Shown here piece after piece: positions 44,957-55,055 of a DNA stretch of 64,000 nt. The notes below the pieces were generated by a model. The model ran no database searches. It had not been told where the DNA came from and saw only the letters and a program-made list of their open reading frames with translations. Position 1 is the stretch's first letter, and each line of letters opens with the position of its first letter. Origin of the DNA: Psychrobacter faecalis (GTDB lineage Bacteria > Pseudomonadota > Gammaproteobacteria > Pseudomonadales > Moraxellaceae); NCBI RefSeq assembly GCF_016107575.1, contig NZ_JABAST010000009.1, forward strand, positions 19,731 through 83,730, in the 5' to 3' direction. A program made the position numbers and the translations under genes.

Positions 44957-45691
44957 ATGGCGCGTTTACAAGACAAAGTTATCATTATCACGGGCGCAGC
45001 TCAAGGCATGGGTGAAACTCATGCGCGTTTATGTATGGCGGAGGGTGCTAAAGTCGTCTTGACCGACATCAATTCTGATAAAGGCGACGCCTTGGCCGCC
45101 GAACTTGGCGCTGATGCGCTATTTATCAAACATGATGTCACCAATGAAGATGATTGGGAACAAGTCGTTAAAGAAACACAGGTAAAATTTGGTCAAATCG
45201 ATGTCTTAGTAAATAACGCGGGTATTACCACGCACAAATCTATCTTGGATACTTCTTTGGAAGACTATCGCAAGATTTTAGAGATTAACCAAGTATCGGT
45301 CTTTTTAGGCATGAAAGCGGTTATTCCAACGATGAAAGCCGCTAAGCAAGGCTCTATCATCAATATATCATCGATTAACGGTTTGGTTGGCGGCGCTATC
45401 GGTTATACCGATTCTAAATTTGCGGTACGCGGTATGACTAAAGCGGCGGCATTAGAGTGCGCCCCTTATGGCATACGTGTGAACTCCATTCACCCAGGCG
45501 TCATCGCTACCCCGATGATTATGCAAGGCGATACCAAAGATGCAGTTGAAGCTTTTGCCAAAACCATTCCGATGAGACGTGTGGCGCAGCCCGAAGAAGT
45601 CAGCGGTATGGTGCTATTTTTAGCATCAGATGAATCGAGCTACTCAACAGGTTCAGAATTTATTATTGATGGTGGTTTGACGGCGCAGTAA
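44957..45691 (+). CDS. short-chain dehydrogenase/reductase
   Basis: 244 residues, classical SDR. NAD-binding TGAAQGMGETHARL (about 12-25), LTDINSD with an acidic residue suggesting NAD rather than NADP, DVLVNNAG (about 81-88), catalytic Ser in INISSING and Y-x3-K in IGYTDSKFAVRG (about 151-162), PG motif in SIHPGVIATPM. Closest in pattern to 3-alpha-hydroxysteroid or cyclohexanol dehydrogenases and glucose-1-dehydrogenase-like enzymes; the substrate cannot be told. AAAAAAGGCACTATC before the ATG. Followed by a terminator. Confidence 0.93.
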   Translation: MARLQDKVIIITGAAQGMGETHARLCMAEGAKVVLTDINSDKGDALAAELGADALFIKHDVTNEDDWEQVVKETQVKFGQIDVLVNNAGITTHKSILDTSLEDYRKILEINQVSVFLGMKAVIPTMKAAKQGSIINISSINGLVGGAIGYTDSKFAVRGMTKAAALECAPYGIRVNSIHPGVIATPMIMQGDTKDAVEAFAKTIPMRRVAQPEEVSGMVLFLASDESSYSTGSEFIIDGGLTAQ

Positions 45692-45723
45692 GGATTTTTG
45701 CGCTAAACCATATGAATTAGATA

Positions 45724-45752
45724 AAAGCTGGGTAGTACCCGGCTTTCATTTT
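45724..45752 (+). terminator. rho-independent terminator after the SDR gene
   Basis: AAAGCTGGGTAGTACCCGGCTTT forms a compact hairpin with one mismatch, then CATTTT. Confidence 0.75.
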
Positions 45753-45833
45753 GAGATACTTGAAGGAAAATACTAAGGATTTAATAGCTTTGACTTATTC
45801 TTAATAACAGCTCAGCCACTGCATTTAACTTCT

Positions 45834-46385
45834 TTAAAGCCCACTCAAAATCAACTCTTCAACCCCTGCCCTTTCATGGGCCTTAAATGGATAACGATCT
45901 GCCATGATTATCCATTGCTCTGAATTTTTGACTATTTTTTTAGGCGCCAAATAATTGCTTAGGCTATTTTCTCTATCGTCTAATTTTATTAGTAAAATAT
46001 CAATATCCATAGCGACTTTTTTTATAGGGTTTTTTATTGATTCAGAGCAACGCTGTCTACCGCAATCACTCTCAATTTTTTTAAAAGTCTGCTGCAACTG
46101 CTGCAGGGTCATGGCAGATGTAAGGGTTAAATAAACACACTGATTGGTATAGTCAGGTTTTGGTAGCTCAGGTGTCGCGGTAAAATCAGGATTTTGAAAT
46201 GCCGTTGATAGCTGTATTTCACCTAAAGCCGCAAGCTGTTCTCGAGCGCGTGGTAAGTATTTCTCAGCTTGATAATTACTACCGAGGGCGAGCAGCACTG
46301 CCGATACAGAATGCGTTTGCAGCTGTTCAGGCGCGCACTGTTTTAAGTCTTCAAGATTCAAATCAGCCAATGCTCTATGTGTCAT
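45834..46385 (-). CDS. folK: 2-amino-4-hydroxy-6-hydroxymethyldihydropteridine pyrophosphokinase
   Basis: 183 residues. Transfers pyrophosphate to the pterin in folate synthesis. Pattern: LALGSNYQAEKYLPRAREQL (about 33-52), FQNPDF, NQCVYLTLTSAMTLQQLQQT, ESDCGRQR, and the metal-binding D-x-D in KVAMDIDILLI. About 25 residues longer at the N-terminus than E. coli HPPK. Follows folB by four bases in the same operon, consistent with folate biosynthesis. The N-terminal lead may be optional; a shorter start cannot be excluded. Confidence 0.82.
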   Translation of the reverse strand: MTHRALADLNLEDLKQCAPEQLQTHSVSAVLLALGSNYQAEKYLPRAREQLAALGEIQLSTAFQNPDFTATPELPKPDYTNQCVYLTLTSAMTLQQLQQTFKKIESDCGRQRCSESIKNPIKKVAMDIDILLIKLDDRENSLSNYLAPKKIVKNSEQWIIMADRYPFKAHERAGVEELILSGL

Positions 46386-46389
46386 CAGA

Positions 46390-46794
46390 TTAACTATCTT
46401 GGTTTACATTGGATTCGGCTATTGAGCCTTTGGCATAACGGGTGATCTGCACCCCAACCGCATCCGCTTGTTGAATAGCAGTTGGCTTGGCAACGCTGAG
46501 CGTTATTTTATGACAGTTATATTTTGCCAGTAGCTTATCAGCGATTTGACCAGCCAAATGCTCAAGCAGCTGCGCTTGAATGGCTTGGCACCATGCGCTC
46601 ACATCATCGCAGACCGCTTTGTAATTGAGCGCATCATTAACATCGTCTGACACAGCCGCTTTACTAATATCCGTCTCAAGCGCTATGTCAATCAGGAGTG
46701 GCTGCGTAATAGCGCGCTCCCAGGCATAGACACCAATCACCGCCTCTACTGTTAAGCCTTTGACAAATACCACATCAGATTCGGTATGAAACAT
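46390..46794 (-). CDS. folB: dihydroneopterin aldolase
   Basis: 134 residues. Cleaves dihydroneopterin to 6-hydroxymethyl-dihydropterin, the substrate of the next enzyme in the operon (folK). Motifs: VFVKGLTVEAVIGVYAWERA (about 9-28) with the conserved Glu, DALNYKAVCDDV, and LEHLAGQIADKLL, then the beta strand KITLSVAKPTAI with the conserved lysine. Full length. Sits between rarD and folK. Confidence 0.92.
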   Translation of the reverse strand: MFHTESDVVFVKGLTVEAVIGVYAWERAITQPLLIDIALETDISKAAVSDDVNDALNYKAVCDDVSAWCQAIQAQLLEHLAGQIADKLLAKYNCHKITLSVAKPTAIQQADAVGVQITRYAKGSIAESNVNQDS

Positions 46795-46835
46795 GCGCTT
46801 ATCCTTATTTATTATACTTTTATTTTAAAACAATT

Positions 46836-47789
46836 TTACGATAACGCCTCGTCGCGCAGGCGCGCAGCTTTTAACGCTTTACTCGGACGATGGCGCCATA
46901 GGTCAATGCTGAATAATAATAACCCAAGCCAAATCAAACCAAATACCGCCAGACGATGTAAATCAAAAGGCTCGTTATAATAGAATACCGCCAAGAAGAA
47001 AATAAAGGTCGGGGTCAGATAATTCATAAAACTTAGAATACTAAAAGCAACCATCTTAGTCGATTTATTAAACAACAATAATGGTATCAGCGTAATCGGA
47101 CCTGCCAGCATCAGCAGCCAAATGTTTGAGGTAAACCAAAAACTTAACTGACTACTCACCACGTCAGCTTGCCAAAACCACCATAAACAGATCGGTACTA
47201 ACATGGTGGTTTCTACAAACATGGCATCGACCGCCGTGAGCGGTGTTTGGCGCTGGATGGTGCCGTAAGTACTAAAACTAAAGGCTAAAATCAGCGATAT
47301 CCATGGCAGGCTACCAATCATAACGACTTGAATCAGCACGGACAATAGCGCAAAACCAATAGCTACCCATTGCAAGGGGCGCAAACGCTCTTTAAACAAA
47401 ATCATCGAGAGCGCCACGCCGACCAATGGTCCGATAAAATAACCCAAACTGGCCTCAAGAATGCGGTCGTGGTTGACCGCCCATACATAAGTAAGCCAGT
47501 TGGTGGCAATAATCAAACCCGATATAAAAGAAAATGCTATCCATCTCGGGTTTTGCTTTAGCGTATCAATCCATTGCCAGCGCTTGGTCAACACCAATAC
47601 GATAAGCAAGCAGGCAAAGGTCCATATAATGCGATGGCCGATAATCTCGGTCGCATCATAAGCAGCGAGCTGCTTAAAGTATAACGGAAATGCACCCCAA
47701 ATAAAGAACGCTGTTAGCGCGGTGGCAATACCGCGTCTGGTGGTTTGAATAGGAGCAACGGGTTTTTTGACAACATTTTGAGTGGCCAT
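46836..47789 (-). CDS. rarD: RarD-type EamA permease
   Basis: About 317 residues from the ATG at 47789 (MATQNVVKKP); a longer frame upstream lacks the expected membrane start. Ten hydrophobic segments of the drug/metabolite transporter superfamily, beginning with GIATALTAFFIWGAFPLYFK, then IIGHRIIWTFACLLIVLVLT and ATNWLTYVWAVNHDRILEAS, which match RarD (chloramphenicol-sensitivity family). Substrate unknown. A separate gene upstream of folB. Confidence 0.88.
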   Translation of the reverse strand: MATQNVVKKPVAPIQTTRRGIATALTAFFIWGAFPLYFKQLAAYDATEIIGHRIIWTFACLLIVLVLTKRWQWIDTLKQNPRWIAFSFISGLIIATNWLTYVWAVNHDRILEASLGYFIGPLVGVALSMILFKERLRPLQWVAIGFALLSVLIQVVMIGSLPWISLILAFSFSTYGTIQRQTPLTAVDAMFVETTMLVPICLWWFWQADVVSSQLSFWFTSNIWLLMLAGPITLIPLLLFNKSTKMVAFSILSFMNYLTPTFIFFLAVFYYNEPFDLHRLAVFGLIWLGLLLFSIDLWRHRPSKALKAARLRDEALS

Positions 47790-48072
47790 AAGACGATACA
47801 ACTTTTTAGAGCAAAGCGCGCCCTTACCTATTTTTAAACCATTATCAAATGATAAAAGTAAGAGCGCAGGGTTACTACGTAGAGGGTAGAAAGTAAAAAG
47901 CAATGCGTTGATACCAACTAAGTATCAACACATTGCTCACGACAACAACTATTATTAAATAAATTTTATAACAAGTTTAAAATTTAGCTTTTGGACTTTA
48001 ACAGATTCAGAAGATAAAGCTTTAAATTTTAGAAGTTAATAATATTTTGTCAGGTAATTAACAACTTCAATA

Positions 48073-50478
48073 TTAAGCCGCGCCATTATCGACCTTGATA
48101 GACATACCAATTTGATTGGCAAGCTCAGCAAATCCTGGGAAACTGGTATTGACGGTTTCAACGCCTTCAATGGTAATCTGCTTCGCTGCACGTAAGCTGG
48201 CAACCGCAAAACTCATGGCAATACGATGGTCATGATGCGAGGTAATATGTCCGCCGCCAAAGACAGGCTGGCTGTTATTCACTTCATTAACGTTACTGCC
48301 CTTACCTTCGATGCCTTTACCTTCAATAATCAGGCCATCTTCAGTCACCGTACAATCAATGCCTAGTGTTTGTAGACCGTCTGCCATCACGGCGATACGA
48401 TCTGACTCTTTCACACGCAACTCTTTTGCACCGGTTAACACCGTACGACCTTGGGCACAGCTAGCAGCGATAAATAATACGGGAAACTCATCAATCGCTA
48501 AAGGTACTAAATATTCTGGAATCTCGATACCTTTTAGGCTTGAGCTGCGAATAGTAATGTCCGCCACTGGCTCGCCGCCGACATGGGTTTCATTGCTTAG
48601 GCTAATATCAGCATTCATCAATTTTAAAATATCAATGATACCCGTACGCGTCGGATTAATACCCACTTGCGTTAGGGTCAGCTCGCTGCCCTGACTGATA
48701 GCTGCGGCTACCATAAAGAAAGCCGCTGATGAGATATCAGCAGGAACGGCGATATCGCCGCCTGTAAGCGTACCGCCACCTTTGACGCTGACACGATTGC
48801 CATCAACCATCACAGGATAACCAAAGGCTGAGAGCATACGTTCGGTATGATCGCGGCTAACTTCAGGTTGAATAACGGTCGTGGTACCTTCTGCCCAAAG
48901 TCCCGCCAATAATAAGCAAGACTTAACCTGTGCAGAGGCAACTGGCATATCATATTCCATACCTTGGAGCGGCTCACCAACATTCGCTCGACCCGTAATG
49001 CTAAGCGGTGCGGTACCATTATGACCGGTACTTTGAATGACGGCTCCCATTTCACGTAATGGTGCGGCCACACGTTCCATCGGACGCTTATTTAGACTGG
49101 TATCGCCTGTCAATACACTATCAAATGACTGCGCTGCTAATATACCGGCAAGCAGGCGCATACTGGTGCCTGAGTTGCCCATATATAAGGGCGTTTTGCT
49201 TGGTTTTAGACCGTTCATACCGACGCCATGAATGGTTAATTTACCTTTATCAGGGCCTTCAATACTCACGCCCATATCACGAAATGCTTGCAAGGTAGCC
49301 AGCGCATCCTCTCCTTCCAAAAACCCTGTGACGTTGGTGACACCTGTGGCAAGGCTACCAAGCATGATACTGCGATGCGAGATAGATTTATCACCAGGAA
49401 TAGTAATGGTGCCAGAGACGGTGTTGCTAGGAGTAATATTATAAGAAGCTGACATGGCAGAAGTATCCGTATAAGGGGTGCTGGCTAACATATGGCCAAA
49501 ATGTCGCCGTGCGGCTTGCGCGCGGCCCAAAAGCCCCATGAGGGCGGTCGAATCTTTATCAATGATAAGCTGGCGCATATTCTGTAGATAAACGCCATAC
49601 TCGTCAAGAGCGCTTATAATCGCGCTTTGGTTGGCAAAAAATATATCATGCCACATTTTAGGGTCGCTGGCGGCAATACGGCTAAAGTCGCGAAAACCGC
49701 CTGCGGCATAGCGAAACATATCTAAATTGTCATCATGACTTGCCAGCTGTTCAACCAAATTAAACGCCAGCAAATGCGGCAGATGACTGGTATGTGCCAA
49801 TATTGCGTCATGACGTTCAGCCGCCATCGGCATGACCGTCGCACCAACTGCTTCCCATAACTGACGAAGCTTAGCAACAGCGTTATCATTGGTCGTTGGC
49901 AGCTCACAGATAATCACGCTATGATTGACAAATAGAGTGGCGCGCCTGGCATGATAGCCTGAATTTTCCGCTCCAGCAATCGGATGCGCAGGGACAAACC
50001 CCGTTGGTAGCGAGCTAAAGACCGCTTTTGCCGCCTCAATGATATTAACCTTGGTACTACAGACATCAGTAATGAGGCAATCAGCAGCAAGCTGTCCATG
50101 ATCCATCGCAGTTTTGATATCGACAAACACAGCCTTTACCGCTTGCACTGGCACGGCGATGACAATTAAGTCGCTGCCCGATACCACTTCACTTAAGACG
50201 GCACTACCCGCATCTAGCAAACCATGTTGCATGGCTTCATCGATGCTTGGTGCATGTCGATCAACCGCCACCAAGCGCGCACTTAAACCAAGGTCTTTGA
50301 TGGCTTGGGCAAGACTCGCGCCAATCAGCCCGAGACCGATAACACAGACTTGCTCAAATAATGGCGGCTGAGTATGTATAGACGATTGCATATGATTGTT
50401 TTGGTTGGTTATGGGTTGATTGCTTAAGTTTCGATTACTTATATTTTGATTGCTAAGGTTGTTTTGCTGGCGACTCAC
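48073..50478 (-). CDS. bifunctional prephenate dehydrogenase / EPSP synthase (TyrA-AroA fusion)
   Basis: 801 residues. The TyrA part (about 40-330) has the NAD motif GLGLIGAS (48-55), HPIAG (165-169) and the TSHLPHLLAFN helix. A short linker leads to AroA (about 347-795): GDKSISHRS (362-370), MGNSGTSMRLLAGIL, and the C-terminal HHDHRIAMSFAVASL. It therefore makes hydroxyphenylpyruvate and 5-enolpyruvylshikimate-3-phosphate. The start is GTG at 50478 with a Ser/Asn-rich 30-residue lead (NLSNQNISNRNLSN); an ATG at 50391 is an alternative. Order pheA-hisC-tyrA::aroA is conserved in Acinetobacter and Pseudomonas relatives, with the fusion known in Moraxellaceae. Confidence 0.93.
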   Translation of the reverse strand: MSRQQNNLSNQNISNRNLSNQPITNQNNHMQSSIHTQPPLFEQVCVIGLGLIGASLAQAIKDLGLSARLVAVDRHAPSIDEAMQHGLLDAGSAVLSEVVSGSDLIVIAVPVQAVKAVFVDIKTAMDHGQLAADCLITDVCSTKVNIIEAAKAVFSSLPTGFVPAHPIAGAENSGYHARRATLFVNHSVIICELPTTNDNAVAKLRQLWEAVGATVMPMAAERHDAILAHTSHLPHLLAFNLVEQLASHDDNLDMFRYAAGGFRDFSRIAASDPKMWHDIFFANQSAIISALDEYGVYLQNMRQLIIDKDSTALMGLLGRAQAARRHFGHMLASTPYTDTSAMSASYNITPSNTVSGTITIPGDKSISHRSIMLGSLATGVTNVTGFLEGEDALATLQAFRDMGVSIEGPDKGKLTIHGVGMNGLKPSKTPLYMGNSGTSMRLLAGILAAQSFDSVLTGDTSLNKRPMERVAAPLREMGAVIQSTGHNGTAPLSITGRANVGEPLQGMEYDMPVASAQVKSCLLLAGLWAEGTTTVIQPEVSRDHTERMLSAFGYPVMVDGNRVSVKGGGTLTGGDIAVPADISSAAFFMVAAAISQGSELTLTQVGINPTRTGIIDILKLMNADISLSNETHVGGEPVADITIRSSSLKGIEIPEYLVPLAIDEFPVLFIAASCAQGRTVLTGAKELRVKESDRIAVMADGLQTLGIDCTVTEDGLIIEGKGIEGKGSNVNEVNNSQPVFGGGHITSHHDHRIAMSFAVASLRAAKQITIEGVETVNTSFPGFAELANQIGMSIKVDNGAA

Positions 50479-50585
50479 GGCGTTTCTCTTTCAACAAACC
50501 AGCATCAGTAGGCATAAAGCATGCTGATATTGGCGTCGTAAAATTGATTTATTTTTTGATTAAAATACGGATAACTACTTTTTTA

Positions 50586-51728
50586 TTAATCTTCAGTCAG
50601 TATTGAGCGCAAGGTATCAATCAGGCGCATATTATCTTCTGCAACCCCTACCGTAATACGCAGCCAATTGAGCAAACCATAACCTGCTAATGGACGCACT
50701 ATCACGCCTTGCTCTAGCAATGCTTGATAAATGGCAGCCGCGTTTATGTCTTCCATCTCAACTTCTATTTCAACCATGATAAAGTTGGCATGCGACTTAA
50801 TAAACCCTAGCCCCAAGGCATCAAACTGCTTTTCTAACCAGCGCATTTGCTCTTGGTTATTAAGTCTTGTTTTTTCAATAAAGTCTTGGTCTGCAAGCGC
50901 AGCATTGGCAGCAGCTAAAGCGACTCTACTAACGTTAAAGGGCTGACGAATGCGATTGAGTAAATCGGCGACAGCGACTGAGCTTAGCGCATAACCAACA
51001 CGCAAACCTGCTAGCCCATAGGCTTTTGAAAAAGTACGTACAATAACCACATTCTCAAATTCATCGAGCAGCGCTCTATTATTACTCTCAGGACTATATT
51101 CGATATAGGCTTCATCTAGTACCACCAACACTGAGCTTGGCACACTAGCCACAAATGCACGTAACTCTTGCTGCGTAAGCTGCGTACCCGTTGGGTTATT
51201 AGGATTGGCGATAAAGACCATTTTGCTATTAGGATTGTCCGCTACCGCCTGACTCATCGCCTTTAAATCATGACCAAAACGATTGGCTGGCACTTCCACG
51301 CCTTTTGCGCCTTGCATTTTGGCCAGCATCGGATAAACGATAAAAGCATACTGACTATAAATAATCGCATCATCGACGCCAGCAAAACTACGCGCTAAGA
51401 TATCAAGCAAATCATCAGAGCCATTACCTAAAGTAATCTGGTCGACACCAACATCGTTAAAGTCAGCAAGTGCTTGTTTGAGATAATAACCATTGCCATC
51501 AGGATAACGTGCCAGCTGACCCAGTTGCTCGGTAATCGCAAGCGTGACATGCGGTGAGCAGCCCAGTGGATTTTCATTACTAGCAAGCTTGACCACATCT
51601 GAGACACCGTACTCGCGTGTCAACTCTTCAACCGGCTTGCCCGTCTGATAAGGCATTAGCTCTAAAATACTGTCATAGGCCGGCACTAGCGGTGATAAAT
51701 TTGACTCTGTCGACTGTGATGACTGCAT
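50586..51728 (-). CDS. hisC: histidinol-phosphate aminotransferase (HisC-type)
   Basis: 380 residues, fold-type I PLP aminotransferase. PLP lysine in FSKAYGLAGLRVGYA (about 233-247), NPNNPTGT (about 175-182), DEAYIEY, and N-terminal LASNENPLGCSP. In aromatic clusters of gammaproteobacteria this gene (hisC2/hisH-like) can serve both histidine and aromatic amino acid synthesis, and its place between pheA and tyrA supports that. Dual substrate use is inferred, not seen. Confidence 0.92.
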   Translation of the reverse strand: MQSSQSTESNLSPLVPAYDSILELMPYQTGKPVEELTREYGVSDVVKLASNENPLGCSPHVTLAITEQLGQLARYPDGNGYYLKQALADFNDVGVDQITLGNGSDDLLDILARSFAGVDDAIIYSQYAFIVYPMLAKMQGAKGVEVPANRFGHDLKAMSQAVADNPNSKMVFIANPNNPTGTQLTQQELRAFVASVPSSVLVVLDEAYIEYSPESNNRALLDEFENVVIVRTFSKAYGLAGLRVGYALSSVAVADLLNRIRQPFNVSRVALAAANAALADQDFIEKTRLNNQEQMRWLEKQFDALGLGFIKSHANFIMVEIEVEMEDINAAAIYQALLEQGVIVRPLAGYGLLNWLRITVGVAEDNMRLIDTLRSILTED

Positions 51729-51803
51729 GATTTATCCTTGGATGTGATAAGGCATTTACTGTTGATGAATCCCTACTGTTAAAACCATTCTATTAAGCCA
51801 GCT

Positions 51804-52985
51804 TTATAGCACGGCTTTTGGATAAGAACCTAAAATGTGCAAATCTTTGACCAATGGACGGATATCAGCAATTGCTGCACTCACATTTGCGTCTTCGATG
51901 TGGCCATCCATATCGATAAAGAACACGTAAGCCCATTTATTTGGACGTTCAGGACGCGTCTCGATACTGGTCATCGACACGCCATGATAAGACAAGGGCT
52001 TTAAGATTTCGATCAGGGCGCCTGCTTTATCATGCGCTGAAACCATAATTGAAGTTTTATCTTGACCCGATGGCGCAATCGCCTCGTGACCGATAATTAG
52101 GAAACGCGTGGTATTGCTAGGATTGTCTTCGATGTTTGAATACAGCTTATGTAAATCGTACTCTGCCGCTGCCACATCACCGGCGATTGCCGCTGAATGC
52201 CATTCGTTTTTGAGACGGCGGGCCGCTTCACCATTGCTCGATACCGCCACACGCTCAACATTTGGGAAATTAACATCGAGCCAATGGCGGCACTGCGCCA
52301 ATGACTGCTGATGTGAGTAGATACGGCTTAAGCCATCAATTTTGGTGTGTTCAGCAACCAAGAAGTTTTGATGAATAGGCAACTCAACTTCACCGATTAT
52401 CTTTAAGCTAGAAGATAAGAAGCCATCTAAGGTATGGTTAACCACGCCCTCTGACGAGTTTTCAACTGGTACCACGCCATACATTGCTGTGCCTGCTTCA
52501 ACTTCTCGGAAGACGTCAGTAATAGTATTTAGCGGCACGGTATCGGCGGCTTTACCAAAATGCTTTAAAGCGGCGGCATGGGTAAAGGTGCCGACAGGGC
52601 CTAAGAACGCAATACGCTGCGGTGCTTCCAAATCAAGGCAGACTGACATGATTTCGCGGAACAAACGCGCCATTTTTTCATCGGCGATGGGCCCAGTATT
52701 ACGTTCCATCACCGCCTTTAACACTTGCGCTTCACGCTCAGGACGATAAAAAATAGGATTGGTTTTTTCGGCATCAGGACTATTGGCAACGTGGTCTTTT
52801 TTTACCGTCGCTACTTGCTGCGCCAATTTGGCACGGTTATTAATGAGCGTTTGAATTTCGCAGTCAACTGCATCAATACTTTGGCGCAATGTGTTTAAAA
52901 ACGCTTTATCAGTTGCAGCCCCATCAACACTTGCAGGGGTTTGGTTTAGATTGTCTACATTTTGCTCTGGTGACTGCTCACTCAT
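51804..52985 (-). CDS. pheA: bifunctional chorismate mutase / prephenate dehydratase (P-protein)
   Basis: 393 residues. AroQ chorismate mutase (about 28-115: NTLRQSIDAVDCEIQTLINN and FYRPEREAQVL), prephenate dehydratase (about 120-300: RIAFLGPVGTFTHAAALKHF, VVPVENSSEGVVNHTLDGFL, NTTRFLIIG) and a C-terminal ACT domain (SIMVSAHDKAGALIEILKPL then SIETRPERPNKWAYVFFIDM), which binds phenylalanine for feedback inhibition. First gene of pheA-hisC-tyrA::aroA. Divergent from tal. No Phe-rich leader peptide was noticed upstream, so attenuation is not evident. Confidence 0.96.
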   Translation of the reverse strand: MSEQSPEQNVDNLNQTPASVDGAATDKAFLNTLRQSIDAVDCEIQTLINNRAKLAQQVATVKKDHVANSPDAEKTNPIFYRPEREAQVLKAVMERNTGPIADEKMARLFREIMSVCLDLEAPQRIAFLGPVGTFTHAAALKHFGKAADTVPLNTITDVFREVEAGTAMYGVVPVENSSEGVVNHTLDGFLSSSLKIIGEVELPIHQNFLVAEHTKIDGLSRIYSHQQSLAQCRHWLDVNFPNVERVAVSSNGEAARRLKNEWHSAAIAGDVAAAEYDLHKLYSNIEDNPSNTTRFLIIGHEAIAPSGQDKTSIMVSAHDKAGALIEILKPLSYHGVSMTSIETRPERPNKWAYVFFIDMDGHIEDANVSAAIADIRPLVKDLHILGSYPKAVL

Positions 52986-53416
52986 TACCGCCCATCCTTT
53001 TTCTAATATTATTGCTAAAGTTATTGCTAAAGTTTATGACTGTTGTCTATTAGCTAGGTAACCTGCTTATTTTAATAATAAATGCTCGCTTAGTTCTCAT
53101 GTTTAGCGAGCCAAACAGTGGATCGGCTCTACTATAGCAAAAACTATCGACAGTGCCCATTCGTAAATACGCGCAAATAAGCAATTTGCCATAAATCTTA
53201 GCACAGTTATGCACGATAAACGCTATACCCTATAAAACTATCAGGCTACAACCGTCCAAATATATGATACAGTTTAAAGATAGCCGTTAAATTCACCATA
53301 CCGCCATGATAAATCGCTTTATCAATGAAAATTCATAAGCAACTAACTGAAATAACCAATCTAAATAACACGGCTAAATAAAAACATCAAAACGTAAATT
53401 AATCATAGGATATCTG
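52986..53416. other. divergent pheA / tal intergenic region
   Basis: 431 AT-rich bases with promoters for both genes. A tandem duplication TTATTGCTAAAG lies just upstream of pheA (53010-53033). ATAGGATATCTG precedes the tal ATG. I see no other gene, operator or RNA. Confidence 0.5.
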
Positions 53417-54358
53417 ATGAGCGCATTACAACAGCTTCGCACCATGACCACTATTGTCGCTGATACGGGCGACCTTGCCGCCATTGCGCGTCTAAAACCC
53501 ATCGATGCCACGACCAATCCAAGCCTTATTACCAAAGCGCTGATTCATCCGGACAATGAAGCGCTGATGTCAGAAACCATGAGTCGCCATCGCGGTGATG
53601 TCGATGCAGTGATTGATGAATTAACCGTTCAAATCGGCTGTAATATTTTGGCATTGATTGAAGGTCGCGTTTCAACCGAAGTCGATGCACGCTTATCTTA
53701 TGACACTCAAGCCACCATTGATAAAGCGCTCAGCTTTATGGAAGCCTACCAAAAAGCAGGTATTGATTCAGAGCGCGTATTGATTAAGATGGCCGCAACC
53801 TGGCAAGGTATTGAAGCGGCGCGTTACCTTGAAACTCAGGGAATTCACTGCAACTTGACGTTATTATTCGGTCAACATCAAGCGATTGCTTGTGCCGATG
53901 CGGGCGTTACCCTAATCTCGCCTTTTGTTGGACGTATTTTAGACTGGCAAAAACGTCAGCAAAACCGCCAAAATGTCCCTGCTTCAGATGATATGGGTGT
54001 GCAATCGGTCAAGCTTATTTACCAATACTACAAACAACATGGCTATAAGACCCAAGTGATGGGCGCAAGTTTCCGCTCGACCGAGCAAATATTAGCACTA
54101 GCTGGCTGTGATCTATTGACCATCGCGCCCAATCTGATTGATGAGCTGGCAGCCATGGATGTCGAAGTGACACGCCAACTGTCACCAAGTATGTCAATGG
54201 ATTTGCCCGACATGGCGAAGGTCAGCTTAACCCATGACGAGTTCAGTGCCGCTTATCAGCAAGATATCGTCACCCAAGACTTATTACCCAAGGGTATCGA
54301 TGGCTTTATCGGTGCGCGTGATGAGCTTGCGCAAATGCTCGCGGCGATGCGAGATTAA
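53417..54358 (+). CDS. tal: transaldolase
   Basis: 313 residues. Pentose-phosphate enzyme moving a dihydroxyacetone unit. Signatures: DATTNPSLITKA (about 29-40), Schiff-base lysine in VLIKMAATWQGIEAARYLE (about 130), NLTLLFGQHQAIACADAGVT and ISPFVGRILDW. About the same length as E. coli TalB. Single gene, no terminator directly after. Confidence 0.95.
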   Translation: MSALQQLRTMTTIVADTGDLAAIARLKPIDATTNPSLITKALIHPDNEALMSETMSRHRGDVDAVIDELTVQIGCNILALIEGRVSTEVDARLSYDTQATIDKALSFMEAYQKAGIDSERVLIKMAATWQGIEAARYLETQGIHCNLTLLFGQHQAIACADAGVTLISPFVGRILDWQKRQQNRQNVPASDDMGVQSVKLIYQYYKQHGYKTQVMGASFRSTEQILALAGCDLLTIAPNLIDELAAMDVEVTRQLSPSMSMDLPDMAKVSLTHDEFSAAYQQDIVTQDLLPKGIDGFIGARDELAQMLAAMRD

Positions 54359-54509
54359 CTGCGATATTTATATATTTTATGCGTTTGCCTGCTAATCACG
54401 AGTGCTGAGATTGTCTCAGTATGAACCCCTTGTCATAAAAGTAATTTGCCTGCTTCTATCAAGTTGGCTATGATAAGCGACTTTATATAACAACAAGCAA
54501 GGCTCGATT

Positions 54510-55019
54510 ATGAAACGGCTAGCAGTGATATTAGCAGGTAGTACGCTTGCAATGAGTGGCTATGCGGCAAACTGGTTAGAGGTCTCAAAAAGCCAAACTG
54601 GCTCTGTTTTTAGCTTGGATGTGGATTCTATCGAACGCTCAGACATTCATATTATTGATGAAAAAGAGGTCGAAAACATTACCGTCTCTATTCGTAGAAC
54701 CTATCCTGCGCCAAAGGATAGCGCAAAAGACGCTAAAGAAAATGAAGCGAAAGCAAAAGAGAATAAAGACAAAGCCGCTAATAAAACAGTGAAAGAAACC
54801 AGCATTCATCATAGCGACCAACAATGGCTTATCTCATGTAAGGATGCAAGCTATTATCGTCGCGCTTATGTCAACTATGCTGCTGACGATAAAGTGTTAA
54901 AATCTTGGCAATCCGATAAACCGATACTGACAACCAAAGACTTTAAGCTGACCAAACCAAAAACGATTAGCCGCTTGCTCGTCGAACAGGCGTGTAAAAG
55001 TTATCAGCAAGACAAGTAA
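54510..55019 (+). CDS. exported protein of unknown function
   Basis: 169 residues. Cleavable signal peptide (LAVILAGSTLAMSGYAANWL). The mature domain (NWLEVSKSQTGSVFSLDVDS, then SDQQWLISCKDASYYRRAYV and SRLLVEQACKS) resembles the small surface-adhesin E-like domain found in Moraxellaceae, with a cysteine pair. It is interrupted by a highly charged Lys/Glu/Ala stretch (residues about 72-93) that is low complexity and probably disordered. Periplasmic or surface. Family match is from memory. Confidence 0.7.
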   Translation: MKRLAVILAGSTLAMSGYAANWLEVSKSQTGSVFSLDVDSIERSDIHIIDEKEVENITVSIRRTYPAPKDSAKDAKENEAKAKENKDKAANKTVKETSIHHSDQQWLISCKDASYYRRAYVNYAADDKVLKSWQSDKPILTTKDFKLTKPKTISRLLVEQACKSYQQDK

Positions 55020-55055
55020 CGCAGGTCAAGACGAACCAACAAAGTACATGCCATT

